Positions 19,576 to 28,811 of a stretch of 51,414 bases of DNA are shown one piece after another. This stretch comes from Gammaproteobacteria bacterium (GTDB taxonomy: Bacteria > Pseudomonadota > Gammaproteobacteria > Steroidobacterales > Foliamicaceae), in assembly GCA_007571315.1 (NCBI GenBank), contig RKRP01000133.1:1-51414 (forward strand), in the 5' to 3' direction. The first letter of the stretch is position 1. Each line of letters begins with the position of its first letter. A model generated the notes under the pieces. The model worked only from the letters and a program-made list of their open reading frames with translations, made no database searches and had not been told where the DNA came from. The translations under genes were made by a program, and so were the position numbers.

Positions 19576-21177
19576 CTATCGTTGGGATGCGGCTCTCAGC
19601 TTGATGATCCGGCCCCCGCTGTCATGCTCCAGCAAAAGGTAGATTTCACCCGCCGGCCCCACTTCGATATCGCGAAAGCGGACCAGATCCTCCAGCAGCG
19701 TTTCCTGATGAACCAGCTGGTGGTCGATCACGGTCAGACGCAGCAGATCGGATGCCCGCAAAGTGCCCACAATGATGTCGCCGTTCCATTCCGGGAACAT
19801 GTCGCCCTGATAGAACACGAAGCTTGACAAGGCGGGCGCGGGCGTGAAGTCAATGAGAGGCTGCTGGATGTCGGCCGGATCAAACTCGATGCCCAGCGCA
19901 TCGCCCCAAGCCACCGGCCTGCCGTCGTAATTGACGCCCAGAGAGAGCAGCGGCCACCCGTAATTGCGCCCGGGTTCAATCAGATTGATTTCATCGCCCC
20001 CGCGCGGACCCATCTCGGTGCTCCAGAGCTCGCTGGTAACGGGATTGAATTCCAGGCCCTGAGGGTTGCGGTGGCCGTAGCTCCAAATGGCCGGCTCCGC
20101 CTCGGGCGCGCCGGCAAAGGGATTGTCGGCCGGCGCCCGGCCGTCGTCGTGCAAGCGCATGATTTTGCCGTAGGGGGTGCTGAGATCCTGCACGCCAATG
20201 TGTTCCAGCGGCCCCTTGATGCCTACGCCAAAATACACAAAGCCCTTGTTGTCGAAGGCGATGCGCCCCCCTGCGGCAATTTCCGGCATCAAGGTGTAGT
20301 GCGGGTAATCCGCCTGCCAGAGCACCTCCTCGTCCACCCAGGCGCCGTCCCTGATACGGCCGCGCGCCAGTTTGTTCATGGACACATCCAGTCCGGACTG
20401 CCTGCTGAGTGCGTTGCACCCGGAGCAGCGGTCGCCGTAATGGATATAAATCCAGCCGTTGTTCTCGTAATCGGGATGCGCGGCCACTTCCATCATCCAG
20501 CCCAGGCCCATTGGCTGACCGACGAAGTTGAAGGAGTCCGCGTAGGCTTTGGGCGCGCCGCGAATCAGGCCGGATTGCCGTCCGTCGGCGGTAATGATGC
20601 TTAAGCCCCGGCGCTTTTCGGACAGCAACAGCTGCCCGCCGGGCAAGGGTTCAATGGAAAACGGCAGCGGGTCCAGTCCTTCGGCCACCGTTTCAATGAC
20701 GAAATTGTGGCGTTCGCTTTCGATGGCGCCGGACGGTATTTCCAGCGGGGCGTTGTAGCGGAAATCCTCCAGGCTGGTGCCCTGACGCTGTTCGGAAACG
20801 TACAGGGCCAGGGCCCATATCTGCTCATCGCTGAGCGCCGGGGAAAACCCGGGCATGCCCCGTTCGGAAAACCCCTGCGCGGTGCTCCTGGCAATGTCAT
20901 CTATCGAATCGCCGCGGAGCAAATCGGCGCCCTTGAGCGCCGTGCCCTGGGGCGCTCCCTGCAAGGCTTCCCCGTGGCACACAGCGCATTCCCTGAGGTA
21001 AAGCCGGGCCACAAGATCGGGCGGCGCCTCAGGCATGTTCAGCTTCCTGAGATCGACAACCGCGGGCGCTCCGGCGGGTTGCGCCGCGGCGGCGTTGAAG
21101 TTGAAGACGCAGCAAGTGGCCGCAGCCAGCGCGGCGCGCATTACGGTTCCAAACATTCCTGTGGCCTTTTTGCGCAT
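19576..21177 (-). CDS. PQQ-dependent sugar dehydrogenase (GSDH fold) with N-terminal cytochrome c domain
   Basis: ECAVCHGEALQG heme motif; GHRNPQGLEFNPVTSELWSTEMGPRGGDEINLIEPGRNYGWP. Confidence 0.88.
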   Translation of the reverse strand: MRKKATGMFGTVMRAALAAATCCVFNFNAAAAQPAGAPAVVDLRKLNMPEAPPDLVARLYLRECAVCHGEALQGAPQGTALKGADLLRGDSIDDIARSTAQGFSERGMPGFSPALSDEQIWALALYVSEQRQGTSLEDFRYNAPLEIPSGAIESERHNFVIETVAEGLDPLPFSIEPLPGGQLLLSEKRRGLSIITADGRQSGLIRGAPKAYADSFNFVGQPMGLGWMMEVAAHPDYENNGWIYIHYGDRCSGCNALSRQSGLDVSMNKLARGRIRDGAWVDEEVLWQADYPHYTLMPEIAAGGRIAFDNKGFVYFGVGIKGPLEHIGVQDLSTPYGKIMRLHDDGRAPADNPFAGAPEAEPAIWSYGHRNPQGLEFNPVTSELWSTEMGPRGGDEINLIEPGRNYGWPLLSLGVNYDGRPVAWGDALGIEFDPADIQQPLIDFTPAPALSSFVFYQGDMFPEWNGDIIVGTLRASDLLRLTVIDHQLVHQETLLEDLVRFRDIEVGPAGEIYLLLEHDSGGRIIKLRAASQR

Positions 21178-21348
21178 CGGTTTTCAGGCAAGGCAAGGCG
21201 CCCCGGCCTCCTCAATGGACTCCCCCTGGCTGCATTGTGCCAGCGCCAGAATCCACAATGGATGACCGGGCAATCATAATTAGGGTAACCTTGACGGTGC
21301 GCGCGCGGTTTCAGGGTCCGTGCGCGGGCGTCCATTGCGGCCTTTTAA

Positions 21349-21357
21349 GGGGGGGGG
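21349..21357 (+). repeat. G9 homopolymer just upstream of the TBDR2 start codon
   Basis: CCTTTTAAGGGGGGGGGTTGTTATG. Confidence 0.9.
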
Positions 21358-21362
21358 TTGTT

Positions 21363-24179
21363 ATGAAGGCGACTTGCAGCCGGATTCTTGTTCTTTCACT
21401 TTCCATCGCGATTGCAACGGGAGCGCTGATTGCGCGGCCCGCGGCGGCGCAGGACGGCACAGCCTTCGAGGAAATCGTCGTTACCACGCGCAAGAAGGAA
21501 GAAAACCTTCAGGACATTCCGATCGCGGTAACCGCCTTGAGCCGCGAAGACATGGAGCGGGCCGGCGTCAAGGAATTGAACGAAATCGCCCACCATGATT
21601 CCAGCCTGCAATTCGACATGGGCTTTGCGCCCTCCGATACGCGGCTGGTGATACGCGGATTGTCGCCCACCCGCGGCCGGCCCAACGCGGCCACTTTGGT
21701 GGATGGCATCGATATTTCCAGCGAGGCTATTGGCGTGGCCGGCGGCACCTTGCTGATTAACCCTCGCATGCTCGACATTGAGCGCGTCGAGGTGGTAAAG
21801 GGTCCGCAAAGCGCCTTGTACGGCCGCAGCGCGTTTGCCGGCGCGGTTCAGTACGTTACCCGCGACGCTTCGGATTCGCTGCAGGGCGAAGCCTCGCTCG
21901 ACGGCGCCGAGGAGGGGTATTACACGTTCAAGGGCAGCTTGTCCGGCCCCTTAGGCGAAGCCGCGGGCTTCCGCCTTAACGCCATGCGCTGGGGAGAGGG
22001 CGGCTTCTACAAGAACTCCATCACCGGCAACGACATTGGCGGCGGCGAGGGGCTGGGCATTGCCGCCACGCTGAATTTTGAGCCGAACGATTCCTCACGC
22101 TACAAGCTGCGCGTGGAATACGCCGACGACGAGTTCGAGGTTATGCCGCAGGCCAATGTTCCCTTCAACGGGGTCAACCGCGTGCCGGATGCGGCTTCTA
22201 AGTGCAACGGCGGCTTCGTGAACGACGATGACTGCGACGGCCCGGCGAAAATCCTGCAGGATCACCTGTTGCGCACCGGGGCGGCGGACCCCAACGATCC
22301 TGCGGTATTCGACGACATGGAGCATCCCGGCGTTATTGGCGAGATTCCGGATGGCGGGGAACTCATGGTTACATTAACGCCCGATTACCGCCGGGGCATT
22401 GGCAACGACGATTATCCCGGCTCAACGCGGGAAGTGCTTCGATTCTCGCTCACGGCGGATTGGGAAATGGGGCCGGGCACGCTGACTTCGCTCACCGGCG
22501 CGGCGGATGCGGACACGGCGGCCCAAACGGACATCGACCGGATCGCCGAGGCCGGGCCGGGCGGCATGGACATCACCGCCGCAAGCCAGATTCTCAATAC
22601 CTGGACGAACACGTCCCTGCTCAGCCAGGAGTTGCGCTACGTTTCCGATTTCGAAGGGCGGTTCGACTTTGTTCTGGGCGCCCAGTTGTGGCAGGAAGGC
22701 GTGGACCAGAACGACCGCAACCACACCATTGTGACCAATGGCACCTACTGCAGCCTGCTGCGCATCAAGCCCGGCCCGTTTGCGCCCGCGTTCACCATCG
22801 ACACGTTTGGCGGGAATCCTCAATTTGGAATACCCCCCAACCCCATGCGCAACACCTGCAAGTATTCCAGTTATCCCAGCGCGCTGATTACCCAGCAGAT
22901 CTTCGATGCGCGGAAGGTCACCACGGTGAGCCGCGATACAGACCATCGCTCCGTCTATCTGGCCTTCGATTTTGATTTGACAGACACGCTTACGGCCAGC
23001 GCGGAAGCGCGCTGGACCGACGAAACAACGGACCTGACCGCGCCCAATACGTTCAATCCCGACCCTAGAGTCCGCCGCGCGGAGGGCCCGGGGTCGCTGC
23101 AGGCCTGCGGGAGTTCCGGCAACTGCGTGCCCGGCGTGTCCTGGGGCGTTTATCCGCCCGATGGATTCGGCGTGGCCGGCAACTTCTCCACGCCCCTCAC
23201 ATTCAGCCGCAGCGATAGCTACGTCACGCCCAAGGTAGGTTTGCAGTGGGCACCCTCGGATAGCGCGATGATGTACTTCTCTTGGGCCGTGGCCAAGAAG
23301 CCGGGCGGGTTCAGCACGCTGGGGATTGGCGGCTTCGGCGCGGATGCCAACGGCAACGGCGAACCGGACGAGGTGGAGTTCGAGCCCGAGGAAATGCAGG
23401 TGTGGGAACTGGGCATGAAGCGCACCCTTCTGGATGGGCGCCTGCGGTTCAACGGCGCCTGGTTCTTCCAGGACTTTACCGACAAGCAAATCAGCACCCA
23501 GCGGATCATTCGCGGGCAACTGGGCACAGTAATCAGCAATGCCAGCGGCGCCGAAGTGCATGGCGTGGAACTGGACGCGAACTGGCTGCTCAACGACAAC
23601 TGGAGGCTGTCGGGCGGCTACACGTGGCTGGATGGGGAGTACACCGATTACAAGGTGCTGTCCACCGGTTCGGCGGACGCGGCCCGCGTGGGCAATTGCA
23701 CCCTGGTTCAGGCGGCGGGCGCGCCGGTTTGCGAAGTCGATCGCAGCGGCTTCAAGCTGGAGCGGTCGCCGGAGCATTCATGGCAATTCACCCTGGCCTA
23801 CCAGGGGCCTTCCGGCATCCGGCAGGGATGGGATTCCTTCGCGTCCTTCAGCGCCAACTACCAGAGCGAGAGATTCATAGAGGATTTCAACAAGAAAATA
23901 CTCAAGTCCTACTGGCGCGCCAACCTGAATTTGGGGCTGGCCGCGGACGAATGGGAATTCACGGTTTATGTGAACAACCTGTTCGACGACGACACGGTCA
24001 CCTGGGCGGGCGGCGGCCCGGGCATGCCGGTTAGCGACTGGCGATTCGCCATTCTGGTGGACACGACGGGATTGGGAGCGCCGTTCACCATTCTCCCGGC
24101 GCCGCGTATCGCATCCACCGTGTATGGTTATTTGCCGCCTCCGCGGCAGATTGGCGCGCGCCTGACCTTCCGCTTCTAG
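21363..24179 (+). CDS. TonB-dependent receptor (TBDR2)
   Basis: FEEIVVTTRKKEENLQDIPIAVTALS; VEVVKGPQSALYGRSAFAGAVQYVTR; C-terminal RLTFRF. Confidence 0.95.
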   Translation: MKATCSRILVLSLSIAIATGALIARPAAAQDGTAFEEIVVTTRKKEENLQDIPIAVTALSREDMERAGVKELNEIAHHDSSLQFDMGFAPSDTRLVIRGLSPTRGRPNAATLVDGIDISSEAIGVAGGTLLINPRMLDIERVEVVKGPQSALYGRSAFAGAVQYVTRDASDSLQGEASLDGAEEGYYTFKGSLSGPLGEAAGFRLNAMRWGEGGFYKNSITGNDIGGGEGLGIAATLNFEPNDSSRYKLRVEYADDEFEVMPQANVPFNGVNRVPDAASKCNGGFVNDDDCDGPAKILQDHLLRTGAADPNDPAVFDDMEHPGVIGEIPDGGELMVTLTPDYRRGIGNDDYPGSTREVLRFSLTADWEMGPGTLTSLTGAADADTAAQTDIDRIAEAGPGGMDITAASQILNTWTNTSLLSQELRYVSDFEGRFDFVLGAQLWQEGVDQNDRNHTIVTNGTYCSLLRIKPGPFAPAFTIDTFGGNPQFGIPPNPMRNTCKYSSYPSALITQQIFDARKVTTVSRDTDHRSVYLAFDFDLTDTLTASAEARWTDETTDLTAPNTFNPDPRVRRAEGPGSLQACGSSGNCVPGVSWGVYPPDGFGVAGNFSTPLTFSRSDSYVTPKVGLQWAPSDSAMMYFSWAVAKKPGGFSTLGIGGFGADANGNGEPDEVEFEPEEMQVWELGMKRTLLDGRLRFNGAWFFQDFTDKQISTQRIIRGQLGTVISNASGAEVHGVELDANWLLNDNWRLSGGYTWLDGEYTDYKVLSTGSADAARVGNCTLVQAAGAPVCEVDRSGFKLERSPEHSWQFTLAYQGPSGIRQGWDSFASFSANYQSERFIEDFNKKILKSYWRANLNLGLAADEWEFTVYVNNLFDDDTVTWAGGGPGMPVSDWRFAILVDTTGLGAPFTILPAPRIASTVYGYLPPPRQIGARLTFRF

Positions 24180-24318
24180 CGCAAGGAGGGGAGCTGGCGA
24201 ACAATAGCGAACAGCGGCGTTTCCGTCCTCGTTGAGGGCAGCGCGCTCTTGCATGGGGCGCCGAGCCCCGGTTGGCGGGCCGCTGGGCGCGGTGCGCCTG
24301 AAAACTGCTGCGGTTGCG

Positions 24319-24347
24319 CTTGAAAACCAGGAATCCGCCCCCATAAA
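24319..24347 (+). promoter_or_regulatory. putative sigma-32 type promoter of rpoH
   Basis: CTTGAAA (24319-24325), 13-nt spacer, CCCCATAAA (24339-24347). Confidence 0.6.
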
Positions 24348-24382
24348 GTGGTAAAATCCACCGCGTAATGCCCAAGGATGCG

Positions 24383-25249
24383 ATGAACACAGCGATTGCC
24401 GCAACCCAGCGCGACCTGATCTTGGCGGGCCCGCTGGGCAGTCTGGACGCGTATATACAGGCGGTGGGCTCGGTGCCTTCCCTCAGCGAAGAAGAAGAGC
24501 GCGAGCTGGCGGTCCGGTTGCGCGAAGAAGGCGACTTGGATGCGGCGCGCCAGTTGGTGCTCGCGCACTTGCGGTTCGTGGTGCATGTCGCCAGCGGCTA
24601 CCAGGGCTACGGCCTGCCCATGGCCGATCTGATTCAGGAAGGCAACGTGGGCCTGATGAAGGCCGTAAAGCGTTTCGACCCGTCCGTGGGCGTGCGCCTG
24701 GTTACCTTCGCCGTGCACTGGATCCGGGCCGAAATTCACGAATTCGTCCTGCGCAACTGGCGGCTGGTGAAGGTGGCTACAACCAAGGCCCAGCGCAAAC
24801 TGTTCTTCAACCTGCGCAAGCTCAAGAAGAGGCTGGGATGGATGTCGCCCGGCGAGCAGGAGGTTGTGGCGGACTATCTTGGCGTCAAGCCCCAGGAAGT
24901 GGCGGAAATGGAAATGCGTCTGGCCGGCCAGGACATCGCTTTCGACCCGCCGGAAGCCAGCGGCGACGAAGAGACGTTCTCGCCTTCGCAGTACCTGCCG
25001 AGTTCGGAAGCGGACCCCGCTGCCGAGCTGGAGGAAGCCGATGCCATGGAGCGCGCCAGCGAACAGTTGGCGGAGGCCCTGGAAAGCTTGGACGAGCGTT
25101 CCCGCGACATCATCACTGCCCGCCGCCTCACGGAAAAGAAAACAACGCTGCAAGAACTGGCCAACCGCTACAGCGTATCCCCCGAAAGAATCCGCCAAAT
25201 TGAAAACCTGGCCCTAAAACAACTGCGCGCCGCCATCACCGCCCCGTAG
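24383..25249 (+). CDS. rpoH: RNA polymerase heat-shock sigma factor RpoH (start 24383, alternative 24368)
   Basis: [71 protein letters not shown]. Confidence 0.96.
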   Translation: MNTAIAATQRDLILAGPLGSLDAYIQAVGSVPSLSEEEERELAVRLREEGDLDAARQLVLAHLRFVVHVASGYQGYGLPMADLIQEGNVGLMKAVKRFDPSVGVRLVTFAVHWIRAEIHEFVLRNWRLVKVATTKAQRKLFFNLRKLKKRLGWMSPGEQEVVADYLGVKPQEVAEMEMRLAGQDIAFDPPEASGDEETFSPSQYLPSSEADPAAELEEADAMERASEQLAEALESLDERSRDIITARRLTEKKTTLQELANRYSVSPERIRQIENLALKQLRAAITAP

Positions 25250-25365
25250 GAAAGTTCCGAACAGGCCCCCAATGGCGCGAGATGCCGTCATTTGCCATTT
25301 CGGCCAAGACAAAGCCCCCAGAGTCATCAAACTTCTACTTTAGATACGGTCTGCCCGCCACGGCA

Positions 25366-26307
25366 TCACCGCGCCCAAGCATGGTGAATGATTGCTCTGG
25401 CAAGTTTCCAATCCAAGCGTCGGCGATACATCCCGTCTTGTCTGATGCCTTTGTAGCAAGTCATAAGCACATCCCGCGTCTGTTTGCGAAAGTTGTTCAG
25501 ATAACGATTCCATGATGCAATTCTTACAGGACCTTCCACTGACAACTTCGTGATGTGCCTTCCTGTCTTCTTGACCTGATACGCAGCCAACTCTTCTACA
25601 TCACAAAATCGGATAGACGCTGTTCTAGTGTTGTCCAGGGCGATCAGTCCAACATTGCCATTCGGGTCGTTGAACTTGACTTGGGGGCCGTCAGGTTTCG
25701 GTACGGGGCGCATAGCTTCCAACTCAGATAACTTGCCAATTTCTGCAGCGCCAAACCACAATTGTGTATCAGTAGTGCTTGTTGGGGAGAATAGGGCCAA
25801 CCCCACAGGATGCCCTGTGTCGCTAAAAATGTTTGGGGATAGGGATATAAAGTCTGTCAACCGTCCTCGGAAATCCGATGTGCAAATGAATGACTCTGGC
25901 ACGAGAGCGGCCAGCCATTCACAGTGGCTCAAGCATTTTTCCAACGCAAATTTATAGAGATCATCATGCGGCGTTTCCGGGAAATTCATTCCTCGAAAGG
26001 TTGCACTGTTACGCGCTAGCCACGGCGGGTTTGTGACGCATACTTTGTATCCGCTTGGGAATGAAGTTAACGTGTCTCGCCTATCAACACGGTGGTCGGC
26101 GGGACAAATGTCGTAGGACTTAAAGCGTGTGCACAGCTCCATGTTCTCCAGGTGAACAATTAAGCTGTTTGCCCCCGCGAATGGTTCAAGAATAGTGGCA
26201 GCCTTGATTTCGCACTCCCGCGCCCACATGAGGAAAGCGGGGTGGTGAAAGGGGTTGCCGGTTGTGAAGAACTGTCCGTTTCTTCTCTTTTGTTCTTTCT
26301 GACTCAA
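25366..26307 (-). CDS. putative N6-adenine DNA methyltransferase, RM system 2 (M2)
   Basis: NGQFFTTGN; ILEPFAGANSL; VCVTNPPWLAR. Confidence 0.8.
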   Translation of the reverse strand: MSQKEQKRRNGQFFTTGNPFHHPAFLMWARECEIKAATILEPFAGANSLIVHLENMELCTRFKSYDICPADHRVDRRDTLTSFPSGYKVCVTNPPWLARNSATFRGMNFPETPHDDLYKFALEKCLSHCEWLAALVPESFICTSDFRGRLTDFISLSPNIFSDTGHPVGLALFSPTSTTDTQLWFGAAEIGKLSELEAMRPVPKPDGPQVKFNDPNGNVGLIALDNTRTASIRFCDVEELAAYQVKKTGRHITKLSVEGPVRIASWNRYLNNFRKQTRDVLMTCYKGIRQDGMYRRRLDWKLARAIIHHAWAR

Positions 26308-26457
26308 GCCCGCCCCCTGAATCCGTCCGTTACGAAAAGTTCCCTGCTCCGTTTGCGCATGCTAGCCGACAAAGCCATGAAGCGCATTGATGATACACCC
26401 TAGTCTGAATTAGCAGGTCGCCCCCCGCACTTACTCGCAGCACAGGTGAGTCCGGGG

Positions 26458-27933
26458 TTACAAGGCAAGTTCCGGCTGTCGTGTTTTCAGGCGCTTCGGT
26501 TCGATGGTTCCGTAGCGCTCTTCTGCCAGCAATCCGATATCCAGGCTGGCCAGCAGACTAGCGGTTATTGGCCTCTTGGCATCCCAGAAAATAAATGACC
26601 GGAAGAATCCTCTGGCTGTTTCAGAGTTCAGCAAATCCTTCAGGTATTCTGCTTCGCCTTCATTCTCGCAAGGCAGAAAATAGCAAGTGTCGTCAAGCAC
26701 TACCGGCCTGCCATTCACGGGAGCTACCGTCCGAAATTCGAGATGCTTGTAGAACCCCGAAATGGCGACCTTCCACGGAGCGAAACTGTAATTTCCCACT
26801 CCGAAGACGGAATAGCGGGGCCGATTGCGGTAAATCGCGCTTGATCGAGCGTCGAGCGCATCGGAATGGGACTCAAGGTAGCGCCAGGTAAGAGGCGCTT
26901 TGCGGGCGATTCGCGCGGTGTCTTCGCCTATGGCGGTTTGCGTTACGAGCATATAGCGGGACGGCGCGCTGCCTTTCGAGAGATCGGAACTCTTAAGCAT
27001 CGGGAATAGAAATGTTTCCTCCAGCTTGACGGTTTCGCCGAGTCCGTTTCTGTACAAGCCAGGCTTGGCCGCCGGGCGCAACTCCATGACGCGCGAACAA
27101 TCGTGTTTGATCCCGGAACGCCATTTGAGTGGGGACGTTCCGCACAGGCGCTCATAGGCGCCTAGCGAATCCACATCGGCGACCAAACGGTCGTTGCGCA
27201 AGCCAAATGTCGTGTCCGGTTGAGATGACTTGAGCGTGGCAAAGGCATCGCACTCCCGGGAATGAGCGCCCGGTTTCAGGACGGTAACCAGCAGGCAGGC
27301 ATCTGCCGAAGCGCCGAAGTGGTCCAATGCGCTGATGCCATAGGCTGAGGATTTCTCGACCTGGAGATTGTTCTTCCAAGCATGACGCAACACTTTTCTG
27401 GCCACGGTTGTCTTGCATAGCATCGCCAACACTGCGGCGCGGCCCGAAAGCCATTCCAAAAGGCGAGTCAGCATCCATTCCGAAATGTCGAAGTTGCTCT
27501 TTCCGGTAATCGCATCAAGACCGTTGAAACGCTGGAAATTCGATTTGGATGGCAGATTTGAGCCGTTGAAGGAGCCCAATGCGGAATTGGTCACCCAAGG
27601 CGGATTGCCTATTGCCAGTATGGGTTCGCTAAGCTCTTTCAATGTCTTCGGCCAATTCTCCGCAAAGAAGTTTGCTTGGCGGACTTTCGCCCGCTTTGCC
27701 TGACTTCGGGCGGCTTCGACATGCTTGGGGTTAATGTCGAATCCAAGGAACAAATCGCAGTTGGGAAAGGCGGCTTCCGATGCTTGGAGGAAGGCACCGG
27801 TGCCGCATGTGGGTTCGACGACCGCGGCGGGCGATATTTTCAGCCGAACAAGAAGATCGCATACTTGGCTGGCAAGTATCGCTGGCGTCTGAAAATCGCC
27901 AAGTTCCGTCTTTTCTCTGGTCTTTATGCCCAT
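26458..27933 (-). CDS. gamma-class N6-adenine DNA methyltransferase, RM system 2 (M1)
   Basis: GDFQTPAILASQV; VVEPTCGTGAFLQA; AIGNPPWVTN; ATG at 27933 follows the REase stop (longer ORF to 28017 possible). Confidence 0.88.
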   Translation of the reverse strand: MGIKTREKTELGDFQTPAILASQVCDLLVRLKISPAAVVEPTCGTGAFLQASEAAFPNCDLFLGFDINPKHVEAARSQAKRAKVRQANFFAENWPKTLKELSEPILAIGNPPWVTNSALGSFNGSNLPSKSNFQRFNGLDAITGKSNFDISEWMLTRLLEWLSGRAAVLAMLCKTTVARKVLRHAWKNNLQVEKSSAYGISALDHFGASADACLLVTVLKPGAHSRECDAFATLKSSQPDTTFGLRNDRLVADVDSLGAYERLCGTSPLKWRSGIKHDCSRVMELRPAAKPGLYRNGLGETVKLEETFLFPMLKSSDLSKGSAPSRYMLVTQTAIGEDTARIARKAPLTWRYLESHSDALDARSSAIYRNRPRYSVFGVGNYSFAPWKVAISGFYKHLEFRTVAPVNGRPVVLDDTCYFLPCENEGEAEYLKDLLNSETARGFFRSFIFWDAKRPITASLLASLDIGLLAEERYGTIEPKRLKTRQPELAL

Positions 27934-27937
27934 CCAA

Positions 27938-28591
27938 TCAAGCAATCCTTTGGATACCTCCAACCTTACCCGCCTCTTCGATTGCCCGCTTGTATTGCAG
28001 GCGCCATTGAAGTGCATTGGAAATCGTCAAATACCCTATTTGGGGAGGATTTCGCAGAAGTTCTTCAGCCAGTTCGAGCGCTTCCGTCTCATCGATCGGC
28101 AAGTTGCGGTCGTTCATGAAAGCCATGAGATCTTCGGCGTTGCCATCCCGTGAAATGATTTCTCGAATTCCTTGAGTGGTTTGGTAGTCTGCGGTTCGCG
28201 CCTCCTCAACATAAATGACATGAAGAATGTCCAGTCTCGCGGTTTGAAGTTCTTTGTTATCTGATTTTGAGTAAACAAATACAAGCAGTGAATACCCGAG
28301 TCCGCATACTTTCTGACGCGCGGACCTGAAGGGTGATGACGATTGCGGCTGCTTGATGCTTGTTACCTTCATGTCCACATTTAGATCCGGAAAATCGATC
28401 CCTTTCGCTGAACTGCCAATTTCGCACACGTACTTTTCATTGAGAAGGCGTTTGAATTTGTGCTCCAGATAGGTGCCCACGGCCTTGCCATCAGTAACGC
28501 CATAAAGATTCGGTTCGTCGTGGACGGATTCCGAGGTTGAAAATTTCGTCGCCTCGGATAAGAGAAATGTGATATTGAGCCTCGGTTTCAT
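27938..28591 (-). CDS. putative type II restriction endonuclease, RM system 2
   Basis: GTYLEHKFKRLLNEKYVCEIGSSAKGIDFPDLNVDMKVTS resembles a PD-D-X-K core; directly upstream of M1. Confidence 0.7.
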   Translation of the reverse strand: MKPRLNITFLLSEATKFSTSESVHDEPNLYGVTDGKAVGTYLEHKFKRLLNEKYVCEIGSSAKGIDFPDLNVDMKVTSIKQPQSSSPFRSARQKVCGLGYSLLVFVYSKSDNKELQTARLDILHVIYVEEARTADYQTTQGIREIISRDGNAEDLMAFMNDRNLPIDETEALELAEELLRNPPQIGYLTISNALQWRLQYKRAIEEAGKVGGIQRIA

Positions 28592-28811
28592 ATTGTTGTA
28601 GATTTCACCCCAAAGTTGCGACTGCTTTCAAGTGAAAGCATTAATACTGCCCATGCCCGCTCTTGAATCGCCCTCACTACACGGCGTAATCTGAAACTGG
28701 ACACTTCTATTTGTCCGCAACATGCAGGGGCACACGCATTACCGGACAGCTATTTTTGCGTCATAATGTTCGGCTGGGCATCTTAATGAATTCTGGAAAC
28801 CGGGAGGCAGG

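Noticed and set aside
22422-23777. 451-aa minus-strand ORF
   Set aside because: Antisense to TBDR2, which has a full set of TonB-receptor motifs.
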